The translations under genes were made by a program, and so were the position numbers. Under the pieces are notes generated by a model, which saw nothing but the letters and a program-made list of their open reading frames with translations, made no database searches and was not told the origin of the DNA. Shown one piece after another: positions 44,831-54,065 of a stretch of DNA of 64,000 nt (the first letter of the stretch is position 1; each line of letters begins with the position of its first letter). The DNA lies in NCBI RefSeq assembly GCF_030717995.2, contig NZ_CP157743.1:3188501-3252500 (forward strand), given 5' to 3'. Source of the DNA: Methylomarinum sp. Ch1-1 (GTDB taxonomy: Bacteria > Pseudomonadota > Gammaproteobacteria > Methylococcales > Methylomonadaceae).

Positions 44831-46234
44831 TTATTTCAGATCTTCTGCCGTCAACTGCGTCAGCGGTTTGCCTTTATACTCGCCGGTCAGGGTTTTCAGA
44901 AAGGCGACTATCTTACCAATCTGGTCACCGGTCAAGGTTTTGTCTAATTGAACCTGAGCCATGATTTTTACCGCCTCGGCAAGCGTTTCGACAGAACCGT
45001 CGTGAAAATAAGGAAAAGTCAACTCGATGTTACGCAACACCGGCACCTTGAAATAATGGCGGTCTTTCTCCTGCTTCGTGACATTGAAACGGCCTGAATC
45101 GACTTCGGTCAAAGGCCCTCCGCGTAATTTGAAATAGTCGCGTTTGACGCCCATTTTTTCGTAGGACAAACCACCTAGCGCTGGCCCGAAATGACAGGAA
45201 CTACAATTTTTCTTAAACAAGTCATAACCTTCCTTTTCATCGACACTCAGAATTTCCTCATCGCCTCTCAGATACTGGTCGAATCGGGAATTCGGCGTCA
45301 CCAACGACTCTTCAAAAACGGCGATCGCATCGGTCACGGTCATTTTCGTCAGACCCTGTTCAGGATACAATGCGGCGAAAGCCTGTTGATATTCGGGAAC
45401 TTGTTTTAATTTTTCAACTACATTGCTCCACTCGGCGCCCATTTCGACCGGATTGGCGACCGGCCCTGCGGCCTGCTCCTGCAAGTCCTTCGCTCGGCCA
45501 TCCCAAAATTGCGAAATGTTATACATCGCATTGTAAACGGTCGGGGAATTGATCGGTCCTAGTTGTCCTCGTATGCCGGTCGCGACCTTGGACTGATCGG
45601 TTCCGCCTCGAGCCAAGTCGTGGCAAAACGCGCAGTTCAGGGTGTTATCGCCGGACAGTAAACGTTCATGAAACAACTTGTCGCCCAGCGCGACTTTGGC
45701 CTCGTCCAGCTCGACCGACAATGGCAACGGCTGCACCGGTTCGCCTTTTAGCCAAGCAACAGCTCCTTGAGCCCAAGGCAGATTCGCACGTTCCTCGGCA
45801 ATCCATGCGAGGATGCTTTGTTTCTCGACGTCAGTCAAACTCCCCGTCCAATGCATCAAGAGATATAGCGTCGGCGGCATACTGTCGTTACGGATAACGC
45901 TCTCGATCCTGGCCAGCATCAGCGGCGTAAATGCTTCTTTCCCGCTGTATAGTTTTTCGGTCAAATGCAGACGTTGACTGGCTTGTTCGATATCATGTTG
46001 CATCAGTTGTTTGGCGATCGGCAATTGCGCATATATCGGCATACGAGCCATGCCGGGCGAATGGCAATAGACACATTTCTGCTGTAATATCGACGAAACT
46101 TTGACAAAAGTTTCGCCGCTGCCCTTAACTGGCGCAATCGATTCGTTTTCACCCTGTAAACCAATCAGATTGGAAAGGGCGAAAAATATCATCACTGCCG
46201 ACAATAACAGCAAAAACCATGCTATTTTTTTCAT
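44831..46234 (-). CDS. Tri-heme cytochrome c peroxidase (YhjA/Ccp-like)
   Basis: 467-residue membrane-anchored peroxidase. N-terminal transmembrane anchor (about 5-25), then three CxxCH hemes: CVYCH at 54-58 in an extra N-terminal domain, CAFCH at 201-205 and CSSCH at 344-348 in the classic CcpA/MauG di-heme core. The core also has the SPTVYNAMYNISQFWDGRAKDLQEQA and PVLRNIELTFPYFHDGS segments. The extra heme domain and anchor match the E. coli YhjA type, which takes electrons from quinol to reduce H2O2 in the periplasm. It lies downstream of a multicopper oxidase, same strand. Confidence 0.9.
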   Translation of the reverse strand: MKKIAWFLLLLSAVMIFFALSNLIGLQGENESIAPVKGSGETFVKVSSILQQKCVYCHSPGMARMPIYAQLPIAKQLMQHDIEQASQRLHLTEKLYSGKEAFTPLMLARIESVIRNDSMPPTLYLLMHWTGSLTDVEKQSILAWIAEERANLPWAQGAVAWLKGEPVQPLPLSVELDEAKVALGDKLFHERLLSGDNTLNCAFCHDLARGGTDQSKVATGIRGQLGPINSPTVYNAMYNISQFWDGRAKDLQEQAAGPVANPVEMGAEWSNVVEKLKQVPEYQQAFAALYPEQGLTKMTVTDAIAVFEESLVTPNSRFDQYLRGDEEILSVDEKEGYDLFKKNCSSCHFGPALGGLSYEKMGVKRDYFKLRGGPLTEVDSGRFNVTKQEKDRHYFKVPVLRNIELTFPYFHDGSVETLAEAVKIMAQVQLDKTLTGDQIGKIVAFLKTLTGEYKGKPLTQLTAEDLK

Positions 46235-46343
46235 AATCAGAATCCCATTGTTAGAGCGTTCATATTGAACAACTTGTGTGCGGATACAGAGCCAGCTTTA
46301 GTGAGTCGTTAAATTAACCTCGGGTCGGTTCAAGACCGAATCC

Positions 46344-47954
46344 TTACTTGATCAGGAAATCGCGCATCATGCCCATATCTTCATGTTCCAGGTTATGACA
46401 ATGGTACATAAACAATCCTTTGAAGTCGTTAAACGGTTTCAGCACCGTGACCTTTTCGCCCGGCATCACCAAAACGGTGTCTTTCCAACCGCTGTCGACC
46501 AATCCGGCCTCGACTGTATCATAGCCACGCCGATGCCTAGAATTGACCTCGCGTTTGATAACTTGAAATTGCTCACCATGTAAATGCATCGGATGCGGCA
46601 TCGCCATCATGCCATGCATACCATGATGGAATCCGTTGTCGAATTCGATGACTTGCAGGGTATTGACCGGTATGACTTCGTCGGCCCTAACATCGTTCAT
46701 TTTATAGGAACGACCATTCAATAACGCCGACATATGGCGCATCGATAAGGTGATTCTCCTAGGGTGATCGGCATTGGCGGCCTCTTTATAATGCAAAGGT
46801 TCAATCGTCGTTAACCGCTCCGGCAAACGCTGATGACCTTGGCTTTGTTTCACCACCTTCACTTTAAACAATGGATAATCGCCGCCTAAAGGCAGTGCAC
46901 CTCCCATCATGCGCCCTCCTCCCATGCCGCCGCCCATCATGCCGCCGCGATGCCCCCCCATCATGCCGCCCCCCATCATATGTCCGGAAGCGGAAAACGG
47001 AATGCTGCGCAGCGTGAGCTCGCTACCGACTTTATAATCGCTAAAATCGACCCAAAGTTCTCGACGCTCCGCCGGCCCGAGCATCAGATAGGGGTAACGT
47101 TGCGGGCGTTCTAACAAGCCACCATCGACACCGATGACGGTAAAAGGTGAGCCGTCATCCCAAGCCAATTTATAAATACGGGAGTTGGAGCCATTCAACA
47201 CCCTCAATCTATAGGCTCGGGTTTCGACCGGCAATTTAAAATCAGGCTCCCCGTTGACAAAAATACGGTCACCGAGAAAGCCTTGCATGCGCTGCATCAT
47301 ATGACTGATATAACGCAACTGGTTGTTGCGATCGAAACTGCGGTCCTGTATCACTAGCGGTATATCGTATTGACCGCTGGGCAATTCCAGTGCTTGCTCT
47401 TCATCGTCGCTGACGATAAATAAGCCGGCAAGGCCGGAATAGACTTGGTTAGCGGTGACACCGTGAGTGTGGGCATGGTACCAATAAGTGCCGGCGCGAT
47501 TTAGAATCTCGAATTCATAGACATAGGTCTGGCCATGATGAATCGCATACATCGGATTGCCGTCCATGTCAGCAGGGACATGCAAACCGTGCCAATGCAG
47601 AATCGATTCGGCCGGTAAATTATTCCTCAGATAGATACGAACTTTTTGCCCCTTGTGCAGATGTATTGTCGGAGCGAGATAAGTGCCGGGAATATCACCC
47701 AAGACATTTTTGTTTCCCTTCATTACGTTTCCGGAAATTTTCCAGATCCGGGTGGGTTTTCCATCAAAGATAGGAATGCGGACCGAATCCATCTTCAATT
47801 CGATCTCCGCATCGGGGTTAAAATTGGGCGATGGTTGATTTTTCATCGCGGCAGTTTTGGCCGAAACCAAGACGGGATGAGAGACTGCCGCAGCGACTGT
47901 GACACCGGTATATTTCAGCAACCTTCTGCGTTGTATATCCATCGTTTTTTTCAT
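46344..47954 (-). CDS. Multicopper oxidase with Met/Gly-rich insertion (CueO/CopA-like)
   Basis: 536-residue three-cupredoxin oxidase. Twin-arginine signal (IQRRRLLKYTGVTVAAA) exports it folded. Copper motifs: HWHGLHV, WYHAHTHG, HPMHLHGEQF and the T1/T3 signature HCHNLEHEDMG. A Met/Gly-rich loop (about residues 325-350: HMMGGGMMGG, MMGGGMGGGRMMGG) resembles the Cu(I)-sequestering insert of CueO. It likely oxidises Cu(I) or metals and phenolics in the periplasm. ATG at 47954 is preceded by ttggagcatacagag; the TTG at 47969 is rejected. Confidence 0.92.
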   Translation of the reverse strand: MKKTMDIQRRRLLKYTGVTVAAAVSHPVLVSAKTAAMKNQPSPNFNPDAEIELKMDSVRIPIFDGKPTRIWKISGNVMKGNKNVLGDIPGTYLAPTIHLHKGQKVRIYLRNNLPAESILHWHGLHVPADMDGNPMYAIHHGQTYVYEFEILNRAGTYWYHAHTHGVTANQVYSGLAGLFIVSDDEEQALELPSGQYDIPLVIQDRSFDRNNQLRYISHMMQRMQGFLGDRIFVNGEPDFKLPVETRAYRLRVLNGSNSRIYKLAWDDGSPFTVIGVDGGLLERPQRYPYLMLGPAERRELWVDFSDYKVGSELTLRSIPFSASGHMMGGGMMGGHRGGMMGGGMGGGRMMGGALPLGGDYPLFKVKVVKQSQGHQRLPERLTTIEPLHYKEAANADHPRRITLSMRHMSALLNGRSYKMNDVRADEVIPVNTLQVIEFDNGFHHGMHGMMAMPHPMHLHGEQFQVIKREVNSRHRRGYDTVEAGLVDSGWKDTVLVMPGEKVTVLKPFNDFKGLFMYHCHNLEHEDMGMMRDFLIK

Positions 47955-48004
47955 CTCTGTATGCTCCAAATTTTATTTAATTATTATGGGATATAACCAT
48001 CTAT

Positions 48005-48024
48005 CTGAATAATAATGATTTCAG
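48005..48024. promoter_or_regulatory. Imperfect AT-rich palindrome upstream of multicopper oxidase
   Basis: ctgaataataatgatttcag is a short dyad (ctgaa...ttcag) about 50-70 bases before the start. It resembles a degenerate Fur/Zur-type box, but the match is weak and may be chance. Confidence 0.2.
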
Positions 48025-48258
48025 GTAGAGCATCAGCAGCCTCTTCATGCCCTTCGAATTCGTCAAAAAACAGGCTGGAATGCAAGCAATCTGTAATTAA
48101 TAATAAACTGATATTGCTTGTCAAACCAGCCTTTTTGTTTGACCGTCACAAAGAGCGATGTCCGCTAGAGTCCAAGAGTTTATGTTGAAGTTTGTCAATT
48201 ATTACGCCTGCTTATGCACATGTTCAGGCAGTTTCATAGCAAAATTAATCAAACAACC

Positions 48259-48762
48259 TTAATAACCCGGCGGCAGCAGCGGCTCTATGCCCTCGAATTC
48301 TGCCTTGGGGTGATGCTTGGTGATTATTTTACTGATTTCCTCGATACGTTCTTTGGCAATATCCACCATGACTAACAATTCACCTTGTTCGATCGCCTCT
48401 TCATACTTTTTAACTTTTGAATTGCCTACTTGTAATCCGGCCAATCCACTCATCATCGCGCCTATCGTCGCCCCATACACGAGTATGCCTAGAATAGGGC
48501 CGCCGGCGATCGCATAACCGGCAAAACGCAAGCCTACCAGCCCGGCCAATAAACCGGTGGTCGCACCTAGCGCAGCTCCCCGTTCCACGGCGGGAATAAA
48601 GTCGGTTTTTTGGAATTCGGTCGCTTCAGGCAAATCTTTTAATGGTGTATCCCGTTTGGCCAATATATGCAAATGTCGGTCTTCGATACCTTGCACACGT
48701 AATTCATCGACAATTTTATGGGTGATTTCGATATTCGGCGCCAAAAAATAGATTCTTCTCAT
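48259..48762 (-). CDS. DUF1269-like membrane protein
   Basis: 167-residue protein with an N-terminal nucleotide-like fold (RRIYFLAPNIEITHKIVDELRVQGIEDRHLHILAKRD), a central Gly/Ala-rich hydrophobic hairpin (GAALGATTGLLAGLVGLRFAGYAIAGGPILGILVYGATIG) and a C-terminal helix-strand region. This is the DUF1269 arrangement; function unknown. It is upstream of the oxidase gene but separated by about 300 bases. Between it and 50164 no other gene is supported, only repeats. Confidence 0.7.
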   Translation of the reverse strand: MRRIYFLAPNIEITHKIVDELRVQGIEDRHLHILAKRDTPLKDLPEATEFQKTDFIPAVERGAALGATTGLLAGLVGLRFAGYAIAGGPILGILVYGATIGAMMSGLAGLQVGNSKVKKYEEAIEQGELLVMVDIAKERIEEISKIITKHHPKAEFEGIEPLLPPGY

Positions 48763-49180
48763 GTCCTTCTCTCCGCGTTAATGACTAAAGGGCTAATCCT
48801 ATGACAAAAGTGCTGTTTAACCCTGAGGCAAGCGCTGAACAATGCCATTCGAGATTCTCAACACCCATCCCGGGAATAAAGTTTTCCTAGCTAACAATAT
48901 CAATCACTTGTCATGATGGATATTGGCTATGCCTCCCTGCCAACTTGACACGCCGGTTAAATCAGCATTGACTCAACTGAATTTTTAAAACTTTTGTTAA
49001 CTTAACGATAACCCATTTTATTAATAGAGGTAAAGCCCATAAATTCCTCACTTTAAGCCCACTAAACATAGAGACAGAAGAGCTAAAGAGTTTGACTGTT
49101 TTAAAGATTATTAGTACCGATATCACATCAGTTAAAAGCAAAAAAGCAGCCAATGTAAATACATAGTAAAAACTTAGCTC

Positions 49181-49496
49181 ATACTAGCGCGCCACTATTT
49201 CTGCGAAAGCTTGTTTTGGGCATCCCAGCCCAAGCAAGCGGCAGAAATTACGTGGCGATTATTGCCTCCGGCGGCCCCGATTCGTCCTGCGTCCGTGCCA
49301 CTCCGCCATATCATCGTAAACTCGATGCTGGCTCCGTCGCACTCCCACAAATGACTTGACGGCGTTTCGGGAGACTTTTTATTTTGTCTCCACCTTCGCT
49401 CTCGCTTCGATTCCGACAAAACAATCGGCCCTACGCCTATCGGGGACTAAAAATCTTCACTTCGCTGGCGCTCCGTTTCCAAGATTTTCAGCGTAA
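49181..49496. repeat. Dispersed repeat, copy A (uninterrupted)
   Basis: About 310 bases nearly identical to 60258-60534 plus 62576-62602. It begins atactagcgcgccactattt and ends ctccgtttccaagattttca. It carries a 74-codon ORF on the minus strand, which is probably a by-product of the repeat rather than a gene. The second copy is interrupted by a group II intron. Copy A has 11 additional bases (49458-49468, cacttcgctgg) at the place where the intron sits in copy B. Confidence 0.9.
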
Positions 49497-49737
49497 GCGT
49501 TATGTTTTGCTGTATGGTTTGTTTTTTCTCGGACGCCCACTCGGCGCAAAAAGCTTCATTCGCCCGCTACTACGGCTATTCATGGATAACGGCGAGAGTT
49601 TAACCTCGCTTTGTTATGTCCGGCATTGCTTTAATGAGTTAAGATATTACCTTGAATTGAGCGCGGTATAAGTATATATTGAACAGCAGTCTATGTACTA
49701 GACAGCTTTAAACATTGCCGTTATATACGAATATGTC

Positions 49738-49832
49738 GTAGGTAGGCTGAGCGCTTACGAAGCCCAACATTTCCGGCGCACCTAATTTGTTGGGCTTCAT
49801 TTCATTCAGCCCAACCTACAAATTGAGACATT
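49738..49832. repeat. Palindromic intergenic repeat
   Basis: gtaggtaggctgagcg...gcccaaca and tgttgggc...cagcccaacctac are inverted arms of an intergenic hairpin repeat. Confidence 0.55.
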
Positions 49833-49903
49833 CCGCAATATATGTATAACGATAAAGCTTTAAACAGATGACCTCTGTACGCATTCTTAAGAAAAATAAC
49901 TAG

Positions 49904-50060
49904 TAATTATTCAGCGTATTTTTATCAGAGGGAGTAGGCTATTGATTTATCGGGCTGTCTGCAACAGGACGTTGCAGTCAGAGCTTACATGGAAGTATTC
50001 ACGCGTCCCGAGAAATCAATGGTCTACTCCCTAAACCCTGAAAGATACTGAATAGTTACA
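49904..50060 (+). repeat. Inverted flanking repeat, left copy
   Basis: About 155 bases (from taattattcagcgtattttt to ctgaatagttac) that match the complement of 59124-59330. This copy lacks about 55 internal bases present in the right one. Its own ends (agggagta...tactccct) are inverted, so it is a MITE-like palindrome. With the right copy it brackets the amyloid-like cluster. Confidence 0.85.
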
Positions 50061-50164
50061 ATAACTAAAACTAATAAATTAAGCTCTACCGAATCAAAAA
50101 TAAACCAGGTTTAACATCTTCATAAATTTTTATAAACCGGTAAGGCAAATAAGCTGGCAAAAGA

Positions 50165-51481
50165 ATGGATTTGAATACATTTAATAATTCTCGCTACTTC
50201 CGAATGAATTGTTTAAACAAGGTGTTTTTTTGTTTATTGTCATTTTATGGCGGAAATGGCTATGCTGAAAACGACTTACAACGAGACAACCCATTAGAAC
50301 AATACCGCCAGCTATTTGCCGAACAACAAAAAGAATTCGAGAAACAACGTCGAATTATCGAAGAACAAGGCAAAGAGATCGAAATCCTTAAGGCTCGCAT
50401 CAATTCCTTAGCGGCGCAAAGCCCCTCGTCACAGCCACCTGCTACTGAAGCCAATAACGATCAAACCGTGATAGCCGCGACATCCCCCAAAAAGAAAATA
50501 GAAATACCGAGCAAACCGGTCGGCCAGGCGCCGCCTCAAGCGAGTGAAAAACCCCGCCCTCCCGAAATCCCAAGATTAAGCGAGACAGTCGGCGGCGTCT
50601 TAACCAGAAAAGGCAATCTAGTCATCGAGCCTGCATTGGAATACGCCTATACCGATAATAATCGAGTTTTTCTTGATGCATTTACATTTTTACCGGCAAT
50701 CGCTGTCGGCCTAATCGACCTGCGTGAAATTAAGCGCCATAGTTTCATTGGAAGCCTAGCGGCGCGTTATGGCATCACAGACAGATTGGAATTTGAATTC
50801 AGAGCTCCTTATGTATACCGCTCCGACAGTCAACGTTCTCGAGCCGTTAGCATTGGCGTCGGTGAAGATGAAATATTTAACGCCAGCGGCAATGATATTG
50901 GGGATCTGGAATTCGCCACTCGCTATCAACTCAATAGCGGCAGCGGCGGTTGGCCGATTTTTGTAGGCAACATGGTGGCGACGGTTCCAACCGGGACCAG
51001 TCCTTTTGAAGTTGATTTTGTGCAATCCACACCGGGTGCTGTTTTCCCCACTGAATTACCCACCGGCTCCGGTTACTTCAGCTTTCAACCCAGCATTACC
51101 GCGCTTTACCCTAGCGATCCAGGCGTCTTCTTCGGCAATCTGAGTTACAGCTACAATGCGGAAACCAATGAAAATGTCGGTAAGGTCGACCCAGGCGATG
51201 CAGTCGGCCTAAGTTTCGGCATGGGTTTCGCCCTGAATGCACGCTCTTCCTTTAGCCTGGGTTATTCCCATAAGCATGTGTTTGAATCCGAAATTAACGG
51301 CCAAACAGTGAATGGCAGTGAACTGGATATTGGTCAATTATTAATCGGCTATTCATTCAGATTCACGCCCAAAACGAACATCAATTTATCTTTGGGAATA
51401 GGCACGACAGAAGATGCTCAAGATATTAAACTCAATCTTAGACTGCCGATGACCTTCGACTTTTTGTCCCAGGCTTATTGA
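50165..51481 (+). CDS. FapF-like outer-membrane protein (coiled coil plus beta-barrel)
   Basis: 438-residue exported protein. Possible signal sequence around residues 14-35 (MNCLNKVFFCLLSFYGGNGYA; a start at 50204 would make it canonical). Residues 43-80 form a charged coiled coil (EQYRQLFAEQQKEFEKQRRI), then a Pro-rich linker to about 145. From 150 to the end it is a beta-barrel of alternating polar and aromatic strands (AYTDNNRVFLDAFTFLPAIAVG, LEFEFRAPYVYR). Coiled-coil-trimer plus barrel is the layout of FapF, the exporter of Pseudomonas functional amyloid. Adjacent genes (C39 peptidase, repeat proteins) support this. It is convergent with them, with an IS between. Confidence 0.65.
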   Translation: MDLNTFNNSRYFRMNCLNKVFFCLLSFYGGNGYAENDLQRDNPLEQYRQLFAEQQKEFEKQRRIIEEQGKEIEILKARINSLAAQSPSSQPPATEANNDQTVIAATSPKKKIEIPSKPVGQAPPQASEKPRPPEIPRLSETVGGVLTRKGNLVIEPALEYAYTDNNRVFLDAFTFLPAIAVGLIDLREIKRHSFIGSLAARYGITDRLEFEFRAPYVYRSDSQRSRAVSIGVGEDEIFNASGNDIGDLEFATRYQLNSGSGGWPIFVGNMVATVPTGTSPFEVDFVQSTPGAVFPTELPTGSGYFSFQPSITALYPSDPGVFFGNLSYSYNAETNENVGKVDPGDAVGLSFGMGFALNARSSFSLGYSHKHVFESEINGQTVNGSELDIGQLLIGYSFRFTPKTNINLSLGIGTTEDAQDIKLNLRLPMTFDFLSQAY

Positions 51482-51531
51482 CGGGACGATGCGAGATTAG
51501 TTTGTCTTCCCAAAGTTGAGAGCCCGCATTC

Positions 51532-51581
51532 CTTTATAGTGTTATGTCACGACAATCTTTATAGTGTTATGTCACGACAAT
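51532..51581. repeat. 25-bp tandem duplication
   Basis: Two adjacent identical units (ctttatagtgttatgtcacg plus acaat) lie 50 bases after the FapF-like gene. Confidence 0.9.
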
Positions 51582-51886
51582 ATTGCCCAATGTTTCATGA
51601 AGATGGCGGTGTAGGTAGCAGCGATAGCGAAACCCATCAATAGCCTAGACAGATGGGTTTCGCGTTGCTCTCGACAACCGCTCCCCGCGTTGCCCTACTT
51701 TTTGCATCCTTGCAGTCGCATCCATCCCCCCACAAGAAACCAGAATCACCCATGCAAATCAATTTATTACGGATTGTTAAGATTTTTTATCGTGTACAGA
51801 GCGGGAAATTATTGAAGCTTGAAAAGAAGCTCATATCGTAAAGACTCAGCGCAATTTAAAAGGGAGTCCCCTATCGTTTCTGCTTA

Positions 51887-51922
51887 TTGGAGTCTTTGTT
51901 GGAGTCTTTGTTGGAGTCTTTG
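51887..51922. repeat. 12-bp triple tandem repeat
   Basis: ttggagtctttg occurs three times without spacer. The surrounding 51482-52143 contains no supported gene. Confidence 0.9.
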
Positions 51923-52143
51923 TAAGTGCCAAGAAATTAGTCAGACGGTCAGATGCTTAGTCATTCCGGCATGAATTGCCGGAATCCTGTCACCATGGAT
52001 GATAGCTTATACAACTGAACTCATGACCAATCACCTACTCGAACAAAAATGCGGACTAGGACTACCGCAACCGCCATGACGGATGCGGTATAAATAAATC
52101 GATAACAGCTCGCAAAACTGACTTTTAAAAAATTGGCTCTCTA

Positions 52144-53518
52144 GGATTTCCCGTGGTAACCCCAATATCTAGTGTCCCGTAAACAAAGTCCGGCGTCCCT
52201 GCACATCCAGCCAAATATGCTGGAATAATCGGCCCAGGTTATAAATACCGTAGCAGCGGCGCTTGATCACTTTGATTTTGTTATTCAACCCTTCAACAAA
52301 CCCGCTGGTTTCACGCCGAATAAAATAGTTGGTGATGTGATCACGCCAGTTGTTTAATGTTGTGACAAAAGACGTGAAACAATCCAATCTCAATTCCGCA
52401 ATTCTATTCAGCCACTGCGTTAACGCCTGTTCGGCCTGCGCTTTGGTCAGGTTCTGTTCAAAGAGACCGGTTAGGACTTCACGTTGAACATAGACCTCTT
52501 TCAGTACCGGTGCCTGCCGGAATAACGCCAATAAAACGATTTGCTGTTCTTCGGTCAAGCGATTCCAAGGCTTTCGAAACGCCCACATGGCGCCTTTCAG
52601 TTGAGCATACTCCGATTCCGGTAAGGTTTGTTTCAGTTGCTTCATTTCGGCTTTGCGCGCTTTATCGGCACAGTCACGATAATGTTTGGCGACATGAAAG
52701 CGGTCTACCACAACCTGAGCGTTGGGTAGGGTTTCTTGAGCGGCATTACAGTAACCTTCGTTCATATCGATGCAGACACGACGGATGCTTTGGCATTGCC
52801 GAGGCGGCAGCGTCTTTAAAAAGGCCTTGACGGTTTCTTTTTTGCGATCCGGTAACACCGCCAAGAGATACTTTTCACGTTGCGCCGTCAGTCCGGACAC
52901 GATGACGACAAAATCCTTATGGCCTTTCTTCAAGGCAATTTCATCAATTCCAATCAACTCTAAATCGGGCACTGTCGACCAGTCCACTTGGCGCTGAATA
53001 TGCCGATCGAGGACACCTTCAATACAACCGATGCTGAGATTCCGTTTCAGGCTGACGTCACTGAGCGTGCTATTGACCAACTCGCGTAAAATCCAATTCT
53101 CATAGGCTTTGGTATGCGGACTCTTGGGATCGTACCACTCGCAACGTTGCGTTGTCGTTGGCCCTTTGTCACAGTAGGGACATTGAAAACGCTTCGGCCG
53201 GATGCGAATCCAGACCGGTCGGTCAAAAATCGGCAGATGCCGTAGCGTAATCGCTTTGTCGTAACCGTGAAATTTGTCGATCGTCCGTCCGCAGTGACGA
53301 CATACCGCCGTATCACGGGTACTGACAACAGTGATCACCAGACCCTTATCGGTTTGTTCGTATTTTTCGACGCTAACATTGGGCAAGTCTAACGGTATTT
53401 GTATCTGCGGTTGATTCATTGGCATTCAAAAAAAAGTCGTGTCGTTCTGGTATTTTACAAGAGGCTCCGGTTGCGGTCTTCTAACATACTATATGTTGTG
53501 GTCTCCCACGGGAAATCC
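52144..53518 (-). mobile_element. ISL3-family insertion sequence
   Basis: 1375-bp element bounded by 13-bp perfect terminal inverted repeats (ggatttcccgtgg at 52144-52156, complement at 53506-53518) with looser similarity further in. It encodes one full-length transposase. No 8-bp target duplication is visible at the edges (gctctcta left, ggaagaac right), suggesting a rearranged or old insertion. It sits between convergent genes of the amyloid-like cluster. Confidence 0.85.
52169..53425 (-). CDS. ISL3-family transposase
   Basis: 418-residue transposase. N-terminal zinc-finger pair (CRHCGRTIDKFHGYDKAITLRHLPIF, then CPYC) and helix-turn-helix region, then the ISL3 DDE core: GIDEIALKKGHKDFVVIVS (first Asp), VCIDMNEGYCNAAQETLPNAQVVVDRFHVAKHY (second Asp), and ETSGFVEGLNNKIKVIKRRCYGIYN (Glu region). 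The frame is complete, so the transposase could be functional. Confidence 0.93.
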   Translation of the reverse strand: MPMNQPQIQIPLDLPNVSVEKYEQTDKGLVITVVSTRDTAVCRHCGRTIDKFHGYDKAITLRHLPIFDRPVWIRIRPKRFQCPYCDKGPTTTQRCEWYDPKSPHTKAYENWILRELVNSTLSDVSLKRNLSIGCIEGVLDRHIQRQVDWSTVPDLELIGIDEIALKKGHKDFVVIVSGLTAQREKYLLAVLPDRKKETVKAFLKTLPPRQCQSIRRVCIDMNEGYCNAAQETLPNAQVVVDRFHVAKHYRDCADKARKAEMKQLKQTLPESEYAQLKGAMWAFRKPWNRLTEEQQIVLLALFRQAPVLKEVYVQREVLTGLFEQNLTKAQAEQALTQWLNRIAELRLDCFTSFVTTLNNWRDHITNYFIRRETSGFVEGLNNKIKVIKRRCYGIYNLGRLFQHIWLDVQGRRTLFTGH

Positions 53519-53560
53519 GGAAGAACCAAAAAATTACCACAAAAACAAATAAATGAAGAA

Positions 53561-54052
53561 TTATTTAACCATTGTCGGCAAAATATAATTTCGAAAAGCG
53601 CCCGCCATATCATGGTTAATATTTTTCAAATTACTTATGTCTATATTAATGGTATTGACTGTGCGTATCACCTGGTTATCCAAGTTATTCTGAATAACGG
53701 AATTCAGCATCGAATGAGTTAAGTCGGCGGCAAAATTTAATGAACCATTTTGAATCAGAGGGATATTTTCAGGCAATTTTAAATAAGACGAAAATGATTC
53801 TACGCCGTTGCGATAAATTATTTTTTCAAAGCTAAAGTCAACCACCATTCCATTAGCCAGAGCGAAGCCTCCTCGCAACGCATCCAATTCGGCATTTGAA
53901 ACTTTACGCCAGTCAGGCCTGATTCGGCTCTCCGGATAATCCCCATCATCCGCTTCGGCAAAGGTAATCGATCCCAACAAACTCAACAGCAATGCAACTC
54001 CGGCGGGTTTGATCAATTTAATTCGAAAAAAACGGTATTTGTATGCTTTCAT
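53561..54052 (-). CDS. Small exported protein with double-glycine motif, amyloid-like cluster
   Basis: 163 residues from ATG 54052 (aggaga 9 bases upstream). A signal peptide ends near FAEADD (about 32). Then comes VSNAELDALRGG at residues 51-62, a close match to bacteriocin-type double-glycine leaders (LSxxELxxIxGG), followed by FALANGMVVDFSFEKIIYRNG. The C-terminal part contains SVIQNNLDNQVIRTVNTINIDI, repeated in pattern in the protein at 54789. It may be a secreted cofactor of the fibre (FapA/FapE-like position) processed by the adjacent peptidase. Function unproven. Confidence 0.6.
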   Translation of the reverse strand: MKAYKYRFFRIKLIKPAGVALLLSLLGSITFAEADDGDYPESRIRPDWRKVSNAELDALRGGFALANGMVVDFSFEKIIYRNGVESFSSYLKLPENIPLIQNGSLNFAADLTHSMLNSVIQNNLDNQVIRTVNTINIDISNLKNINHDMAGAFRNYILPTMVK

Positions 54053-54065
54053 CTTGATCACTCTC

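Noticed and set aside
48962-49153. 63-codon hydrophobic minus-strand ORF
   Set aside because: AT-rich gap, no ribosome-binding site, one chance hydrophobic stretch; not enough to call a gene.
49195-49419. 74-codon ORF present in both repeat copies (49195 and 60272)
   Set aside because: It lies wholly within a dispersed repeat, lacks a ribosome-binding site and has no fold-like pattern; better treated as part of the repeat.
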